In this document: one piece after another, positions 1 to 8,058 of the stretch
Position numbering within the stretch: position 1 is the first letter of the stretch
Layout of the letters: each line of letters starts with the position of its first letter
Origin: Bacteroidales bacterium
GTDB taxonomy: Bacteria > Bacteroidota > Bacteroidia > Bacteroidales > Tenuifilaceae
DNA: 39,608 nucleotides
Direction of reading: 5' to 3'
NCBI GenBank assembly: GCA_028680705.1
Contig: JAQUJY010000011.1
Location: forward strand, 10,417-50,024
Notes under the pieces: model-generated
What the model was told of the DNA's origin: nothing
Database searches by the model: none
What the model saw: the letters and a program-made list of their open reading frames with translations, nothing else
Position numbers and translations under genes: made by a program

Positions 1-46
1 TTACAGGAAGTTTTTTAATTACTCTAATAATTTCCCTTGTTCCCAT
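1..46 (-). CDS. 5' end of an unidentified protein (runs off the left edge)
   Basis: An ATG on the minus strand at 44-46 opens a frame without stops for the 15 codons left in the window (MGTREIIRVIKKLPV). The call as a gene start rests mainly on a near-perfect Bacteroidota promoter 22 bases upstream (TATCTTTG with a TTG 20 bases before it). The fragment is too short for any family call. It is basic and would begin a cytoplasmic protein, since no signal peptide is apparent. Confidence 0.5.
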   Translation of the reverse strand, partial: MGTREIIRVIKKLPV

Positions 47-67
47 AATTCATTCTATTCCTTTCTG

Positions 68-98
68 CAAAGATAAAGTTTTTTAAAGTCGAAAGCAA
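68..98 (-). promoter_or_regulatory. Bacteroidota-type promoter for the gene leaving the left edge
   Basis: On the minus strand a TTG (96-98) is followed after 20 bases by TATCTTTG (68-75), matching the -33/-7 (TTG, TAnnTTTG) consensus of the Bacteroidota primary sigma factor. Transcription would begin near position 62, leaving a leader of about 16 bases before the ATG. Confidence 0.6.
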
Positions 99-202
99 TC
101 GCTTAAAGATGCTCGTGTCGATTTCCTTAACGTGCCCCAACTAGCGTATAACACTGTACTACTAGTTGTTGTGTTTGATATAATTCCCAAAATCTACCCA
201 AC

Positions 203-2974
203 TTAATGCGCCTCAAGCCAGTTCTGCCCAACTCCCATATCAACCTCAAGGGGCACCGAGAGTTTTATAACATTCTCCATGCAATCCTTAACAATGGACT
301 TCATGGTGTCGAGTTCGGGCTTGTACACATCAAAGTTCAATTCGTCGTGCACCTGAATTATCATCTGGCTCTTTAGCCCTTTCTCGGTCATTTGCTGATT
401 AATGGCAATCATGGCGGCCTTTATTACATCGGCTGCCGAACCCTGAATGGGCGCATTTATGGCGTTTCGCTCTGCCAATCCGCGTACGGTTTGGTTGTTC
501 GAATTAATATCGGGCAAATAGCGCTTACGACCGTATATGGTTTCAACGTAACCCTTCTCGCGGGCCACCTTAACGCAATCGTCCATATAAGCCTTTACGC
601 CTTTGTAGGTATCAAAATAGCCGTCAATTAAATCCTTTGCCTCGGTTCGGCTGATGTCCAAACGCTGCGAGAGTCCAAACGCTGAAATGCCGTAAATCAT
701 CCCAAAGTTGGCCGTTTTAGCTCGGTCTCGCTGCTCGCGAGAAACTTCAGATAGCGCCACCTTAAAGATTTTCGATGCGGTGGCAGCGTGAATATCCTCT
801 CCATTCTGGAATGCCTCAAGCATTGAAGGGTCTTGGCTAACATGCGCCATAAGGCGCAGTTCAATTTGGGAGTAGTCGGCCGAGAGTATAATGTAATCAT
901 CGCCGGAAGGGATAAAGGCCTTCCGAATTTCCCTACCCCGCTCCTCGCGAATGGGAATGTTTTGCAGGTTGGGATTATTGGAGCTGAGCCTACCCGTTGC
1001 TGCCACCGCCTGATTAAACGAAGCATGAATTCTTCCTGTTTTCCTATTAATTAGCGTTGGCAAAACCTCAACGTAGGTTGATAAGAGTTTTTTAACCGAA
1101 CGAAAATCGAGAATTTTGGCGATAATAGGGTGCTTATCAACATACTTCATCAACTCCTCCTCGCCAGTTGAATATTGCTTGGTTTTGGTGCGCTTTGCAT
1201 CGGTTGCAATCTTCATTCTTTCAAATAGTGCCTCCCCAAGTTGCTTTGGTGATGAAACGTTTAGGTCGGGCATACCCGCCATTTCCTTTATATCGTGGTC
1301 GAGCAGCAGTAGCTCCTTATTCAATTCAACAGCAAAATCGTTAAGCGCCTGTGTGTTTATGGTAACCCCTGCGTACTCAATCTGTGCAAGCACCTTAATC
1401 AGTGGCTCCTCAAGTGTATAGTAAAGTTTAATAAGATTTTCCTTCTCTAACCTTTTCCACAGTATCGCCTTTAGCTGTAAAGCAAGGTCAGAGTCCTCAC
1501 CAGCATAAATAGCTGCCTTTTGGGGGTCGATATTGCGCATATTCAATTGCCTAACACCCTTTTTACCTATCACTTCCTCAATATCAATAGGCTTATAGCC
1601 CAAAATATTTTCGGAAAGAATATTAAGATTGTGCCGCATATCAGGCTCAAGAAGATAATGCCCCAGCATGGTATCGTTTAGCTTGCCACGCAGCTCAACA
1701 CCGTAATATTTAAGCATCAGTAAATCGAACTTAATATTCTGACCTATTTTAGCGATGCTCTCATCCTCAAAAACGGGTTTAAAACGATTTACAATCCCAT
1801 TCGCCTTGTCATCATCGGCAGGAATGGGAACATACCAAGCCGTATGGGGCTCAATGGAAAATGAGATACCCACCAATTTCGAAGTATGATGCTCAAGACC
1901 TGTGGTCTCGGTATCAAAAGAGAATTCATCGGTAGCGGATAAAATCCGCACCAGCTCATCAATCTCCTTGTCGCTGTCAACTAAGCGATAGTCGTGTTTT
2001 ACATCATCGATGGTATTTAAATAGGGCTCAGTAATGGGTTTTGCAAAATTGTCATCACCAAAAAGTGAGGTTTGTATAGGTTTGGGGTTACTCTGAGTTT
2101 TGGTCTCGCCAAAAATGTCACGGCTCAGTGAGCGGAACTCCAACTCCTCAAACAATTTTTTTAATTCTTCGGCATTTGGCTGAGCACGTACCAACTTATC
2201 AAAATCGATATCAACTGGTACATCAGTTTTTATTTCAACCAGAATACGAGCTAAGTCAAGTTGCTCGCGATTTTCTATCAATTTCTCGCCCTGTTTTTTC
2301 GATAGCTGGTCAATATTCTTGTAAATCTCCTCAATGGAACCGTACTGCGCAATGAGCTTAGCTGCAGTTTTCTCTCCAATCCCTGGAACACCTGGTATAT
2401 TATCCGATGCATCGCCCCAAAGTGCTAGTATATCCTTAAACTGCATAGGGTTTTCAATACCATACTTTTTGCATAAATCGGCGGCGGTAACCGTTTCAAT
2501 ATCGGCACCACTGCGCGAGGGTTTTACCATTACCACACTTTTTGTAAGTAGCTGACCGAAGTCCTTGTCGGGGGTCATCATCATTACCTCAAAGCCCAAA
2601 GGCTCAGACCTTTTGGCCAGTGTCCCCACAATATCGTCGGCTTCGTATCCTTGCTTTTCGAGAATGGTAATATTCATGGCGCGAATAATCTCCTTAATAA
2701 TTGGCACTGCCGAACGAATATCCTCTGGCGTTTCCTGCCGGTTGGCCTTATACTCGGGGTACAAATCGGTGCGAAAAGTCTTGCCCGATATATCAAAAGC
2801 CACAGCAATATGGGTAGGGTCAAAACGTTTAAGCGCATCGAGCAGCGATTTGGTAAAACCAAAAATTGCAGAGGTATTCTGCCCCTTACTTGTTTTAATG
2901 GGGCGACTAATAAATGCAAAGTAGGCACGGTATATCAGAGCGTAGGCATCGAGAACTAAAAGTTTTTTTGACAT
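203..2974 (-). CDS. polA: DNA polymerase I with 5'-3' and 3'-5' exonuclease domains
   Basis: This is a 923-residue family A DNA polymerase, used in Okazaki-fragment processing and repair synthesis. Domains in order: 5'-3' exonuclease/flap nuclease (about 1-260, with EADDIVGT and DNIPGVPGIGEKTA); 3'-5' proofreading exonuclease (about 335-525), whose key residues appear present (FDTETTGL near 355, GQNIKFDLL, and the YAGEDSD stretch); and the polymerase (about 560-923) with motif A DYSQIELR, motif B RDRAKTANFGMIYG and motif C VHDELNF. Length and completeness match the full three-domain form. The start is an ATG followed by KKLLVLDAYALIYRAYFAF, the usual N-terminus. It is probably monocistronic: 144 bases separate it from the upstream queD-like gene, and the next gene downstream begins 157 bases away. 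Confidence 0.97.
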   Translation of the reverse strand: MSKKLLVLDAYALIYRAYFAFISRPIKTSKGQNTSAIFGFTKSLLDALKRFDPTHIAVAFDISGKTFRTDLYPEYKANRQETPEDIRSAVPIIKEIIRAMNITILEKQGYEADDIVGTLAKRSEPLGFEVMMMTPDKDFGQLLTKSVVMVKPSRSGADIETVTAADLCKKYGIENPMQFKDILALWGDASDNIPGVPGIGEKTAAKLIAQYGSIEEIYKNIDQLSKKQGEKLIENREQLDLARILVEIKTDVPVDIDFDKLVRAQPNAEELKKLFEELEFRSLSRDIFGETKTQSNPKPIQTSLFGDDNFAKPITEPYLNTIDDVKHDYRLVDSDKEIDELVRILSATDEFSFDTETTGLEHHTSKLVGISFSIEPHTAWYVPIPADDDKANGIVNRFKPVFEDESIAKIGQNIKFDLLMLKYYGVELRGKLNDTMLGHYLLEPDMRHNLNILSENILGYKPIDIEEVIGKKGVRQLNMRNIDPQKAAIYAGEDSDLALQLKAILWKRLEKENLIKLYYTLEEPLIKVLAQIEYAGVTINTQALNDFAVELNKELLLLDHDIKEMAGMPDLNVSSPKQLGEALFERMKIATDAKRTKTKQYSTGEEELMKYVDKHPIIAKILDFRSVKKLLSTYVEVLPTLINRKTGRIHASFNQAVAATGRLSSNNPNLQNIPIREERGREIRKAFIPSGDDYIILSADYSQIELRLMAHVSQDPSMLEAFQNGEDIHAATASKIFKVALSEVSREQRDRAKTANFGMIYGISAFGLSQRLDISRTEAKDLIDGYFDTYKGVKAYMDDCVKVAREKGYVETIYGRKRYLPDINSNNQTVRGLAERNAINAPIQGSAADVIKAAMIAINQQMTEKGLKSQMIIQVHDELNFDVYKPELDTMKSIVKDCMENVIKLSVPLEVDMGVGQNWLEAH

Positions 2975-3118
2975 AACTAGGAGGATGTTTCAATGATTAT
3001 AAAAATAGAATATACATGCAAAACCTAAAGGGTAATGCAATATCAAAAGTAAGAAATAAAAATTTGCGACAAGTAGTTTTTATCGAAAGCAGTAATAAGA
3101 ATATGCCGTTTTTAAAGT

Positions 3119-3565
3119 CTACTGATTATCAGAGGCAAACCACTCTGCATAACTGGTGGCTGTTTCGTGTAGTTTAAGATGGTGTAAACCAACCTCTTTA
3201 GGAAGTTGAGCAGAGATTAGTTTTGCAATATAAACTAGAAGATTCTCACAGGTTGGCTGAAAATCTACTGAAAGAAGTTTTCCTAAAGGGATTTTATCTT
3301 TTAACGCAAAAAGCGGACTATCCTCACAAACCAATAGCACATGGTCGAACCTGTCAAGGACCTCGCGCTTAACAATCCCCTTTAACTGGCCAAAATCCAT
3401 AACCATCCCACACTTAGGATTTGCCTTATCAGCAATGGGGATGCCAATAACCGTAACCTCTAATCTATACGAGTGCCCATGAATATTTTGACAGGGACCA
3501 TCGTACCCTTCCAGCACATGAGCCATTTCGAAAGTAAACTCTTTGGTTAAACGAATTTTTGCCAT
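3119..3565 (-). CDS. queD: 6-pyruvoyl-tetrahydropterin synthase / 6-carboxytetrahydropterin synthase (QueD) family
   Basis: The 148-residue protein has the zinc-site histidines of the family: His16, and His29/His31 in the CQNIHGH motif, with the conserved catalytic Cys25 in the same motif. Also visible are DFGQLK, FDHVLL and the C-terminal LHETATSYAEW with the substrate-binding glutamate. By family knowledge the product converts dihydroneopterin triphosphate to 6-carboxytetrahydropterin for 7-deazapurine (queuosine) synthesis. A PTPS-type activity cannot be excluded from sequence alone. No other queuosine gene is in the window. It lies 72 bases downstream of the ArsR-type regulator on the same strand, so co-transcription is possible. 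No preQ1-like aptamer is evident in the gap. Confidence 0.85.
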   Translation of the reverse strand: MAKIRLTKEFTFEMAHVLEGYDGPCQNIHGHSYRLEVTVIGIPIADKANPKCGMVMDFGQLKGIVKREVLDRFDHVLLVCEDSPLFALKDKIPLGKLLSVDFQPTCENLLVYIAKLISAQLPKEVGLHHLKLHETATSYAEWFASDNQ

Positions 3566-3637
3566 ATAATCTAGTTCACAAATTATTTGAAAATGCAGAA
3601 AACGGTTGAAACAGAACCCTAAAGGATGTAAATTACT

Positions 3638-3937
3638 TTATGGAGTACACTTGCTTAAGCATTCTATTATCTTGGAAAGATTATCATTTTTTAAAAAATA
3701 GAAGGTATTTTTTCCCTCTCGCTTCGACGACAGCACTCCTTTATCCTTTAGTATTCCTAAGTGATGCGATGTGGTAGATTGCTCTATCTTAAGCCGTTGA
3801 TGTATCTCAGTAACCGACATCCTAACGCCATCCTCTAAAAAACTCAAAATAGCAATGCGCATAGGATGAGCCATAGCCTTGAGCATTCCTGCAGCATATT
3901 CTAAATCTTCAATCTTAATATCCCTAAGCTGACCCAT
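3638..3937 (-). CDS. ArsR/SmtB-family winged-helix transcriptional regulator
   Basis: The 99-residue protein shows the ArsR fold signature: LKAMAHPMRIAILSFL, then a helix-turn-helix with TTSHHLGILKDKGVL and a wing ending in REGKNTFYFLKND. The CxC-type metal site in the recognition region of classical arsenic/cadmium sensors is absent. Two cysteines sit near the C-terminus in a C-x3-C arrangement (about Cys93 and Cys97), which could sense metal or redox state. Its ligand is therefore unknown. It is divergent from the polyprenyl synthase gene and upstream of the queD-like gene, so either side could be a target. Confidence 0.88.
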   Translation of the reverse strand: MGQLRDIKIEDLEYAAGMLKAMAHPMRIAILSFLEDGVRMSVTEIHQRLKIEQSTTSHHLGILKDKGVLSSKREGKNTFYFLKNDNLSKIIECLSKCTP

Positions 3938-3960
3938 AACTCTCTCATATTGATATAATA

Positions 3961-3968
3961 CAAATATA
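3961..3968 (-). promoter_or_regulatory. Possible -7 box for the ArsR gene
   Basis: On the minus strand the sequence reads TATATTTG, a perfect TAnnTTTG -7 box 23 bases upstream of the ATG. No good -33 TTG lies at the expected distance, so it is supported by the -7 element only. Confidence 0.4.
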
Positions 3969-4100
3969 TAAATACTTTTATCATTTAGCCTATAATTAAA
4001 CTATTTTGCCCATAGTGAATAACCTGTTAATATGATATCATTGAAATACTACATTAGGTTTGTGTGAAATTTGGAAGGTTTAAAATGAAGTTTAACAAAA

Positions 4101-4131
4101 AATTATAGTTAATTTGCTAGTAACTATAATT
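4101..4131. repeat. 11-bp perfect inverted repeat ahead of the polyprenyl synthase gene
   Basis: AATTATAGTTA (4101-4111) and its exact complement TAACTATAATT (4121-4131) are separated by 9 bases, ending 16 bases before the GTG start. It could form a leader hairpin or be an operator. It is in the divergent region shared with the ArsR regulator, which makes operator use plausible but unproven. Confidence 0.5.
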
Positions 4132-4147
4132 CTAAAAATGCAAGTTT

Positions 4148-5122
4148 GTGTTAAATCCCAATAGCATTAAAAAACCCGTTGCCAAAGAGATGAAGGAGTT
4201 TGAGGACTACTTCGGCAATGTTATGAAGAGTAAGGTTCCCCTGCTTGGAATTATTACAAACTACATATACAGGCGCAAGGGCAAGCAAATTAGACCTTTG
4301 ATAGTATTCCTGACTTCAGCAATAAACGGTGGGATAACGCAATCGACCTATGTTGCTGCCTCAATGATTGAGCTACTGCATACAGCAACGCTAATTCACG
4401 ATGATGTGGTTGACGAAGCCTATGAACGCAGAAGTTCATTTTCTATCAATGCCCTTTGGCGTTCAAAGATTGCTGTACTGGTTGGCGATTTTTTACTATC
4501 GAAAGGGTTACTAATTGCAGTTGAAAACGATGAATTTGAACTGCTAAAGCACATGAGCAAGGCAGTTAAAGAGATGAGCGAGGGCGAGTTGATGCAAATT
4601 GAGCGTTCGCGTAAAATGGATATTGATGAGGAGACGTACTTTGAGATTATCAGAAAAAAAACAGCAACGCTTATTGCCTCATGTGCAATAAACGGTGCCC
4701 AAGCGGCAAAGGCGTCGCCAGAGCAATTGGAAAACATGTATAAATTTGGCGAGAATCTGGGTATTGCATTTCAGATTAAGGATGATATATTCGATTATGA
4801 ACCCCAGGGTATAATTGGCAAACCAACAGGGAATGATATAAAAGAGAACAAGCTAACGCTTCCAATAATATACGCACTTACCAAGGTAAGCAAGGCGGAA
4901 CAATCAAAAATTCGATTGCTACTGCGCAAAAGCAAGCACAGCACAAAGGCAGTTGATGAGGTAATCAGGTTTACCAGAAACAATGGAGGGGTGGAGTATG
5001 CTTCTGAAAAGATGCTTTTTTACGCTCAGAAATCGAGAGTTATACTAGACACATATCCAAATTCACCATACAAAGAATCGCTAAATAATCTAATCGACTA
5101 TATAATCACCCGCAAGAAATAA
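4148..5122 (+). CDS. Polyprenyl diphosphate synthase (trans-isoprenyl diphosphate synthase family)
   Basis: The 324-residue enzyme has both aspartate-rich motifs of the family: LIHDDVVDEA (first, about residue 82) and IKDDIFDYE (second, about 214). RKGKQIRP and GKPTGNDIKENKLTLPII are also conserved. It elongates farnesyl or geranylgeranyl diphosphate with isopentenyl diphosphate to a long prenyl chain, probably the menaquinone side chain. Product length cannot be read from the sequence. The start is GTG; the N-terminal pattern (NSIKKPVAKEMKEFE) fits relatives, and the first internal ATG, at residue 15, would remove part of it. The CvpA-like gene follows after 12 bases, so the two are probably co-transcribed. 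Confidence 0.92.
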   Translation: MLNPNSIKKPVAKEMKEFEDYFGNVMKSKVPLLGIITNYIYRRKGKQIRPLIVFLTSAINGGITQSTYVAASMIELLHTATLIHDDVVDEAYERRSSFSINALWRSKIAVLVGDFLLSKGLLIAVENDEFELLKHMSKAVKEMSEGELMQIERSRKMDIDEETYFEIIRKKTATLIASCAINGAQAAKASPEQLENMYKFGENLGIAFQIKDDIFDYEPQGIIGKPTGNDIKENKLTLPIIYALTKVSKAEQSKIRLLLRKSKHSTKAVDEVIRFTRNNGGVEYASEKMLFYAQKSRVILDTYPNSPYKESLNNLIDYIITRKK

Positions 5123-5134
5123 GTTAAAATAAGG

Positions 5135-5674
5135 ATGAGCATACTCGATATTATTCTATTGGCCTTTTTTATTTATGCTGGCTTTAAGGGGTTTCGTAAA
5201 GGATTTATTGTTCAGGCCGCTGGGCTTGTGGGCTTAATTATTGGTATATGGGGGGCCATCCATTTTTCCGATTATACTGCTGGTTTACTTGCAGAACATT
5301 TTTCGGTCACATCAAAATACCTGCCTTTAATTGCTTTTGCAATAACATTTACTGCTCTTGTGGTTGCGGTTCATTTTATTGGAGTTTTAGTAGAGAGCAT
5401 TAGTAAACTAGTCTTTTTAGGGTTAGTTAACAAACTGTTGGGGGCTGTATTTGGAATACTAAAAACGGCGTTAATATTTAGCATAGTCTTACTACTTATG
5501 AGCAAGATAAGCGATAGGGTGAAAATTATCCCTGAGGATTTTGGGCAAGATTCGATTCTATACAATCCAATAAAGAGAATAGCCCCGTCAATTTACCCAT
5601 ACCTAAAATTTGATGAGATAAAGGGTACACTTGAGGATACATTCATACAAGACAAGGATAACATTGAAATTTAA
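5135..5674 (+). CDS. CvpA family inner-membrane protein
   Basis: The 179-residue protein has about four hydrophobic segments (near 1-20, 25-47, 60-85 and 100-122) and opens with the family-typical [23 protein letters not shown] split by a short loop. CvpA proteins are small integral membrane proteins, linked in enterobacteria to colicin V export and envelope stress. Their molecular role is unclear. No colicin or export genes are nearby. It probably shares a transcript with the polyprenyl synthase 12 bases upstream. The soluble C-terminal tail of about 55 residues is acidic. Confidence 0.85.
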   Translation: MSILDIILLAFFIYAGFKGFRKGFIVQAAGLVGLIIGIWGAIHFSDYTAGLLAEHFSVTSKYLPLIAFAITFTALVVAVHFIGVLVESISKLVFLGLVNKLLGAVFGILKTALIFSIVLLLMSKISDRVKIIPEDFGQDSILYNPIKRIAPSIYPYLKFDEIKGTLEDTFIQDKDNIEI

Positions 5675-5697
5675 TATCAATAACAGTTCAGTTTTCT

Positions 5698-5705
5698 TAT
5701 CTTTG
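5698..5705 (+). promoter_or_regulatory. -7 box of the tyrS promoter
   Basis: TATCTTTG is a perfect TAnnTTTG box 16 bases before the tyrS ATG. The -33 region has no clear TTG. Its position in the short gap after the CvpA-like gene suggests tyrS starts its own transcript with a leader of about 10 bases. Confidence 0.55.
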
Positions 5706-5721
5706 CCAAAATTTTTTGTGT

Positions 5722-7014
5722 ATGAATTTTGTTAAAGAGCTTGAATGGCGGGGCATGATTCACGATATAATGCCTGGAACTGAGGAACTACTCCTAAAGG
5801 AGATGAACACTGCTTACGTAGGAATAGACCCCACCGCCGACTCGCTACACATTGGACACCTAGTATCGGTAATGATGCTTAAGCATTTTCAACGCTGTGG
5901 CCATAAGCCAATCGTATTGGTTGGTGGCGCCACAGGTATGATTGGCGACCCATCAGGAAAATCGCAGGAGAGAAACCTACTAGACGAAAAAACCCTTAGG
6001 CACAATCAGGAGTGCCTGAAAGAACAGCTTGCCAGGTTTCTAGATTTCGGTTCGGAAGTGCCCAATTCAGCGATAATGGTAAACAACTACGATTGGATGA
6101 AGGATTACTCATTCCTTGATTTTATTCGCGATATTGGCAAGCACATCACCGTAAACTACATGATGAGCAAAGACTCTGTAAAAAAGAGAATAAGCGGAGA
6201 AGCGGGATTGGGATTATCATTTACTGAGTTTACGTACCAGCTAGTTCAGGGAACCGATTTTCTTCATCTATATCAAAACCATGGGTGTAAACTGCAAATG
6301 GGAGGATCCGATCAGTGGGGTAATATAGTTACCGGAACGGAACTGATTAGGCGTAAGCTAGGGGAAGAGGCCTTTGCGCTTACCTGTCCATTGATTACCA
6401 AAGCCGATGGCGGAAAGTTTGGCAAAACCGAACAGGGCAATATATGGCTTGACCGTAATTTAACATCACCCTACAAGTTTTACCAATTCTGGCTAAATAC
6501 CTCCGATGAGGATGCTGAAAAATACATCAAAATCTTTACACTGCTAGACAAGAGTACCATTGACAAACTTGTTGAAGAGCATAAGCAGGTTCCACATGAG
6601 CGTAAACTTCAGAAAACACTAGCAAAAGAGCTAACCACAATGGTGCACTCCGAGGAGGATTACGACACAGCAATTGAAGCATCGGAAATTCTTTTCGGGA
6701 AATCTACGTCAGATATTCTCCATAGAATAGACGAAAGCACATTTCTTTCCGTTTTTGAAGGTGTACCGATGTTTAACATTCCTATGGCTATACTTAAAAA
6801 CGGAGTTGCATTTGCCGATTTGGCTACCGAAAAAACCGAAATATTCCCATCGAAGGGTGAATTACGAAGAACTGTTAAAGGGGGCGGAGTTAGCCTTAAC
6901 AAAGAAAAAATAAACGACGCTGAAGCAATAATTGACACATCCCATTTAATCAATAACAAGTACATCCTTATTCAAAAAGGGAAAAAAAACTACTACTTAA
7001 TTAAGGTTGATTAG
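5722..7014 (+). CDS. tyrS: Tyrosyl-tRNA synthetase
   Basis: This is a class Ic aminoacyl-tRNA synthetase of 430 residues that charges tRNA-Tyr. The HIGH motif is at residues 43-46 (SLHIGHL). [11 protein letters not shown] marks the tyrosine/ATP pocket, and the second signature is KFGKT, the usual bacterial TyrRS form of KMSKS. The C-terminal 65 or so residues form the S4-like tRNA-binding domain ([17 protein letters not shown]). A TTG two codons upstream is also in frame, but the ATG at 5722 ([11 protein letters not shown]) matches the usual N-terminus and lies just after a -7 box. The Wzz-like gene follows after 15 bases and may be read from the same promoter. Confidence 0.97.
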   Translation: MNFVKELEWRGMIHDIMPGTEELLLKEMNTAYVGIDPTADSLHIGHLVSVMMLKHFQRCGHKPIVLVGGATGMIGDPSGKSQERNLLDEKTLRHNQECLKEQLARFLDFGSEVPNSAIMVNNYDWMKDYSFLDFIRDIGKHITVNYMMSKDSVKKRISGEAGLGLSFTEFTYQLVQGTDFLHLYQNHGCKLQMGGSDQWGNIVTGTELIRRKLGEEAFALTCPLITKADGGKFGKTEQGNIWLDRNLTSPYKFYQFWLNTSDEDAEKYIKIFTLLDKSTIDKLVEEHKQVPHERKLQKTLAKELTTMVHSEEDYDTAIEASEILFGKSTSDILHRIDESTFLSVFEGVPMFNIPMAILKNGVAFADLATEKTEIFPSKGELRRTVKGGGVSLNKEKINDAEAIIDTSHLINNKYILIQKGKKNYYLIKVD

Positions 7015-7029
7015 CAAAAACACCAAACC

Positions 7030-8058
7030 ATGGAAAAAAGACAACAAACCGACTTTAACCTAAACGGGACCAATTTGGTTCAAACAATCTGGCAACGTAA
7101 ATTTATGCTTACAGCAATTACCGCTGTAGCTTTTGTTGCATCTATCGTTATATCCTTCTTAATAGTTCCCACGTTCCAGTCAACCGCTATCCTTATTCCC
7201 GCAAAAGCATCACAGGCTTCAAAAGATGCCTTTGTCCCCACCAGACCCTATGGATTTACGGTTTTTGGAGAAGACACTGAAGTAGAACATTTGCTTCAGG
7301 TGCTTTCATCGGAAAATTTAAGGCATAGGATTATTGAAAAGGAGAGGCTTTTTGAACATTATGATATTGATCCTAATTTTAAGCATGCAAGGCATTCCAT
7401 TAACGGAAAATTCTCATCTAACATATCATTTAGCCGATCACAATACCGAACGGTAAAAGTTACAGTGTTTGATATCAGTCCAGAGAAAGCCGCTAAAATT
7501 GCTAACACAATTGTTATAGTTGCTGACAGCTTAATGCGAAACACAAAAAAGGAGGTATCTATAAAAGCACTTGAGGCCGCAAACATTCGGTATAACGAAG
7601 CACTTAGAGAATACTATCAAGTATCCGATAGCCTATCGTTTGTTATGTCGAAAGGCGTTTTAGATTTACCTTACCAAGCAAAAGAGGCAACTAAAGTTTA
7701 TGCCGAGGCACTAGCCTCTGGAAACATCAGTGCAGCCAATAGAGTTAAAGATTACATGGATAAAATATCAAAATATGGTAGCAATTTTACTCGTTTTGAT
7801 AAAGATATCTTAAATAAATCGAGACAAATCTCTGATATGCAAGAGAGTATTCATATCTTAGAACTCGAAGCTGACGGCTCCATCCCTTCTCAGTTTGTGA
7901 TTGACTGGGCAACGCCTGCCGATAAGAAGGCTAAGCCTAAGAAATTAACCATCATAATTGTATCAACGTTATCTGCCCTGTTCTTTGCAGTTTTTCTTTT
8001 GATTTTAGTCGACTTTTTCAGAACATCAATACACCCTTCTAAGAATAGTGAGAAATAA
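7030..8058 (+). CDS. Wzz-like polysaccharide chain-length determinant protein
   Basis: The 342-residue protein has the two-helix architecture of polysaccharide co-polymerases: a first membrane segment near 27-50 after TIWQRKFML, a large periplasmic domain with coiled-coil character, and a second membrane segment near 300-325 after PADKKAKPKKL. It lacks a cytoplasmic Walker-type tyrosine kinase domain, so it is the kinase-free type. By family it would control chain length of a surface polysaccharide. It overlaps the downstream O-antigen ligase-like gene by 11 bases, indicating translational coupling. No flippase or polysaccharide locus adjoins it. Confidence 0.85.
   Translation: MEKRQQTDFNLNGTNLVQTIWQRKFMLTAITAVAFVASIVISFLIVPTFQSTAILIPAKASQASKDAFVPTRPYGFTVFGEDTEVEHLLQVLSSENLRHRIIEKERLFEHYDIDPNFKHARHSINGKFSSNISFSRSQYRTVKVTVFDISPEKAAKIANTIVIVADSLMRNTKKEVSIKALEAANIRYNEALREYYQVSDSLSFVMSKGVLDLPYQAKEATKVYAEALASGNISAANRVKDYMDKISKYGSNFTRFDKDILNKSRQISDMQESIHILELEADGSIPSQFVIDWATPADKKAKPKKLTIIIVSTLSALFFAVFLLILVDFFRTSIHPSKNSEK

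Noticed and set aside
138-168. CAACTAG/CTAGTTG inverted repeat downstream of polA
   Set aside because: Seven-bp arms with a 17-base loop and no T tract; not a convincing terminator or operator.
2565-2924. 119-codon frame antisense to the polA 5' region
   Set aside because: It is a shadow of the polymerase coding sequence, whose motifs are clear in the other strand.
4055-4062. TAGGTTTG upstream of the polyprenyl synthase gene as a -7 box
   Set aside because: No TTG at the right distance, and it is about 90 bases from the start codon; too weak to list as a promoter.
6409-6440. KFGKT in place of KMSKS in tyrosyl-tRNA synthetase
   Set aside because: This is the normal form in bacterial TyrRS, so it is not unusual.
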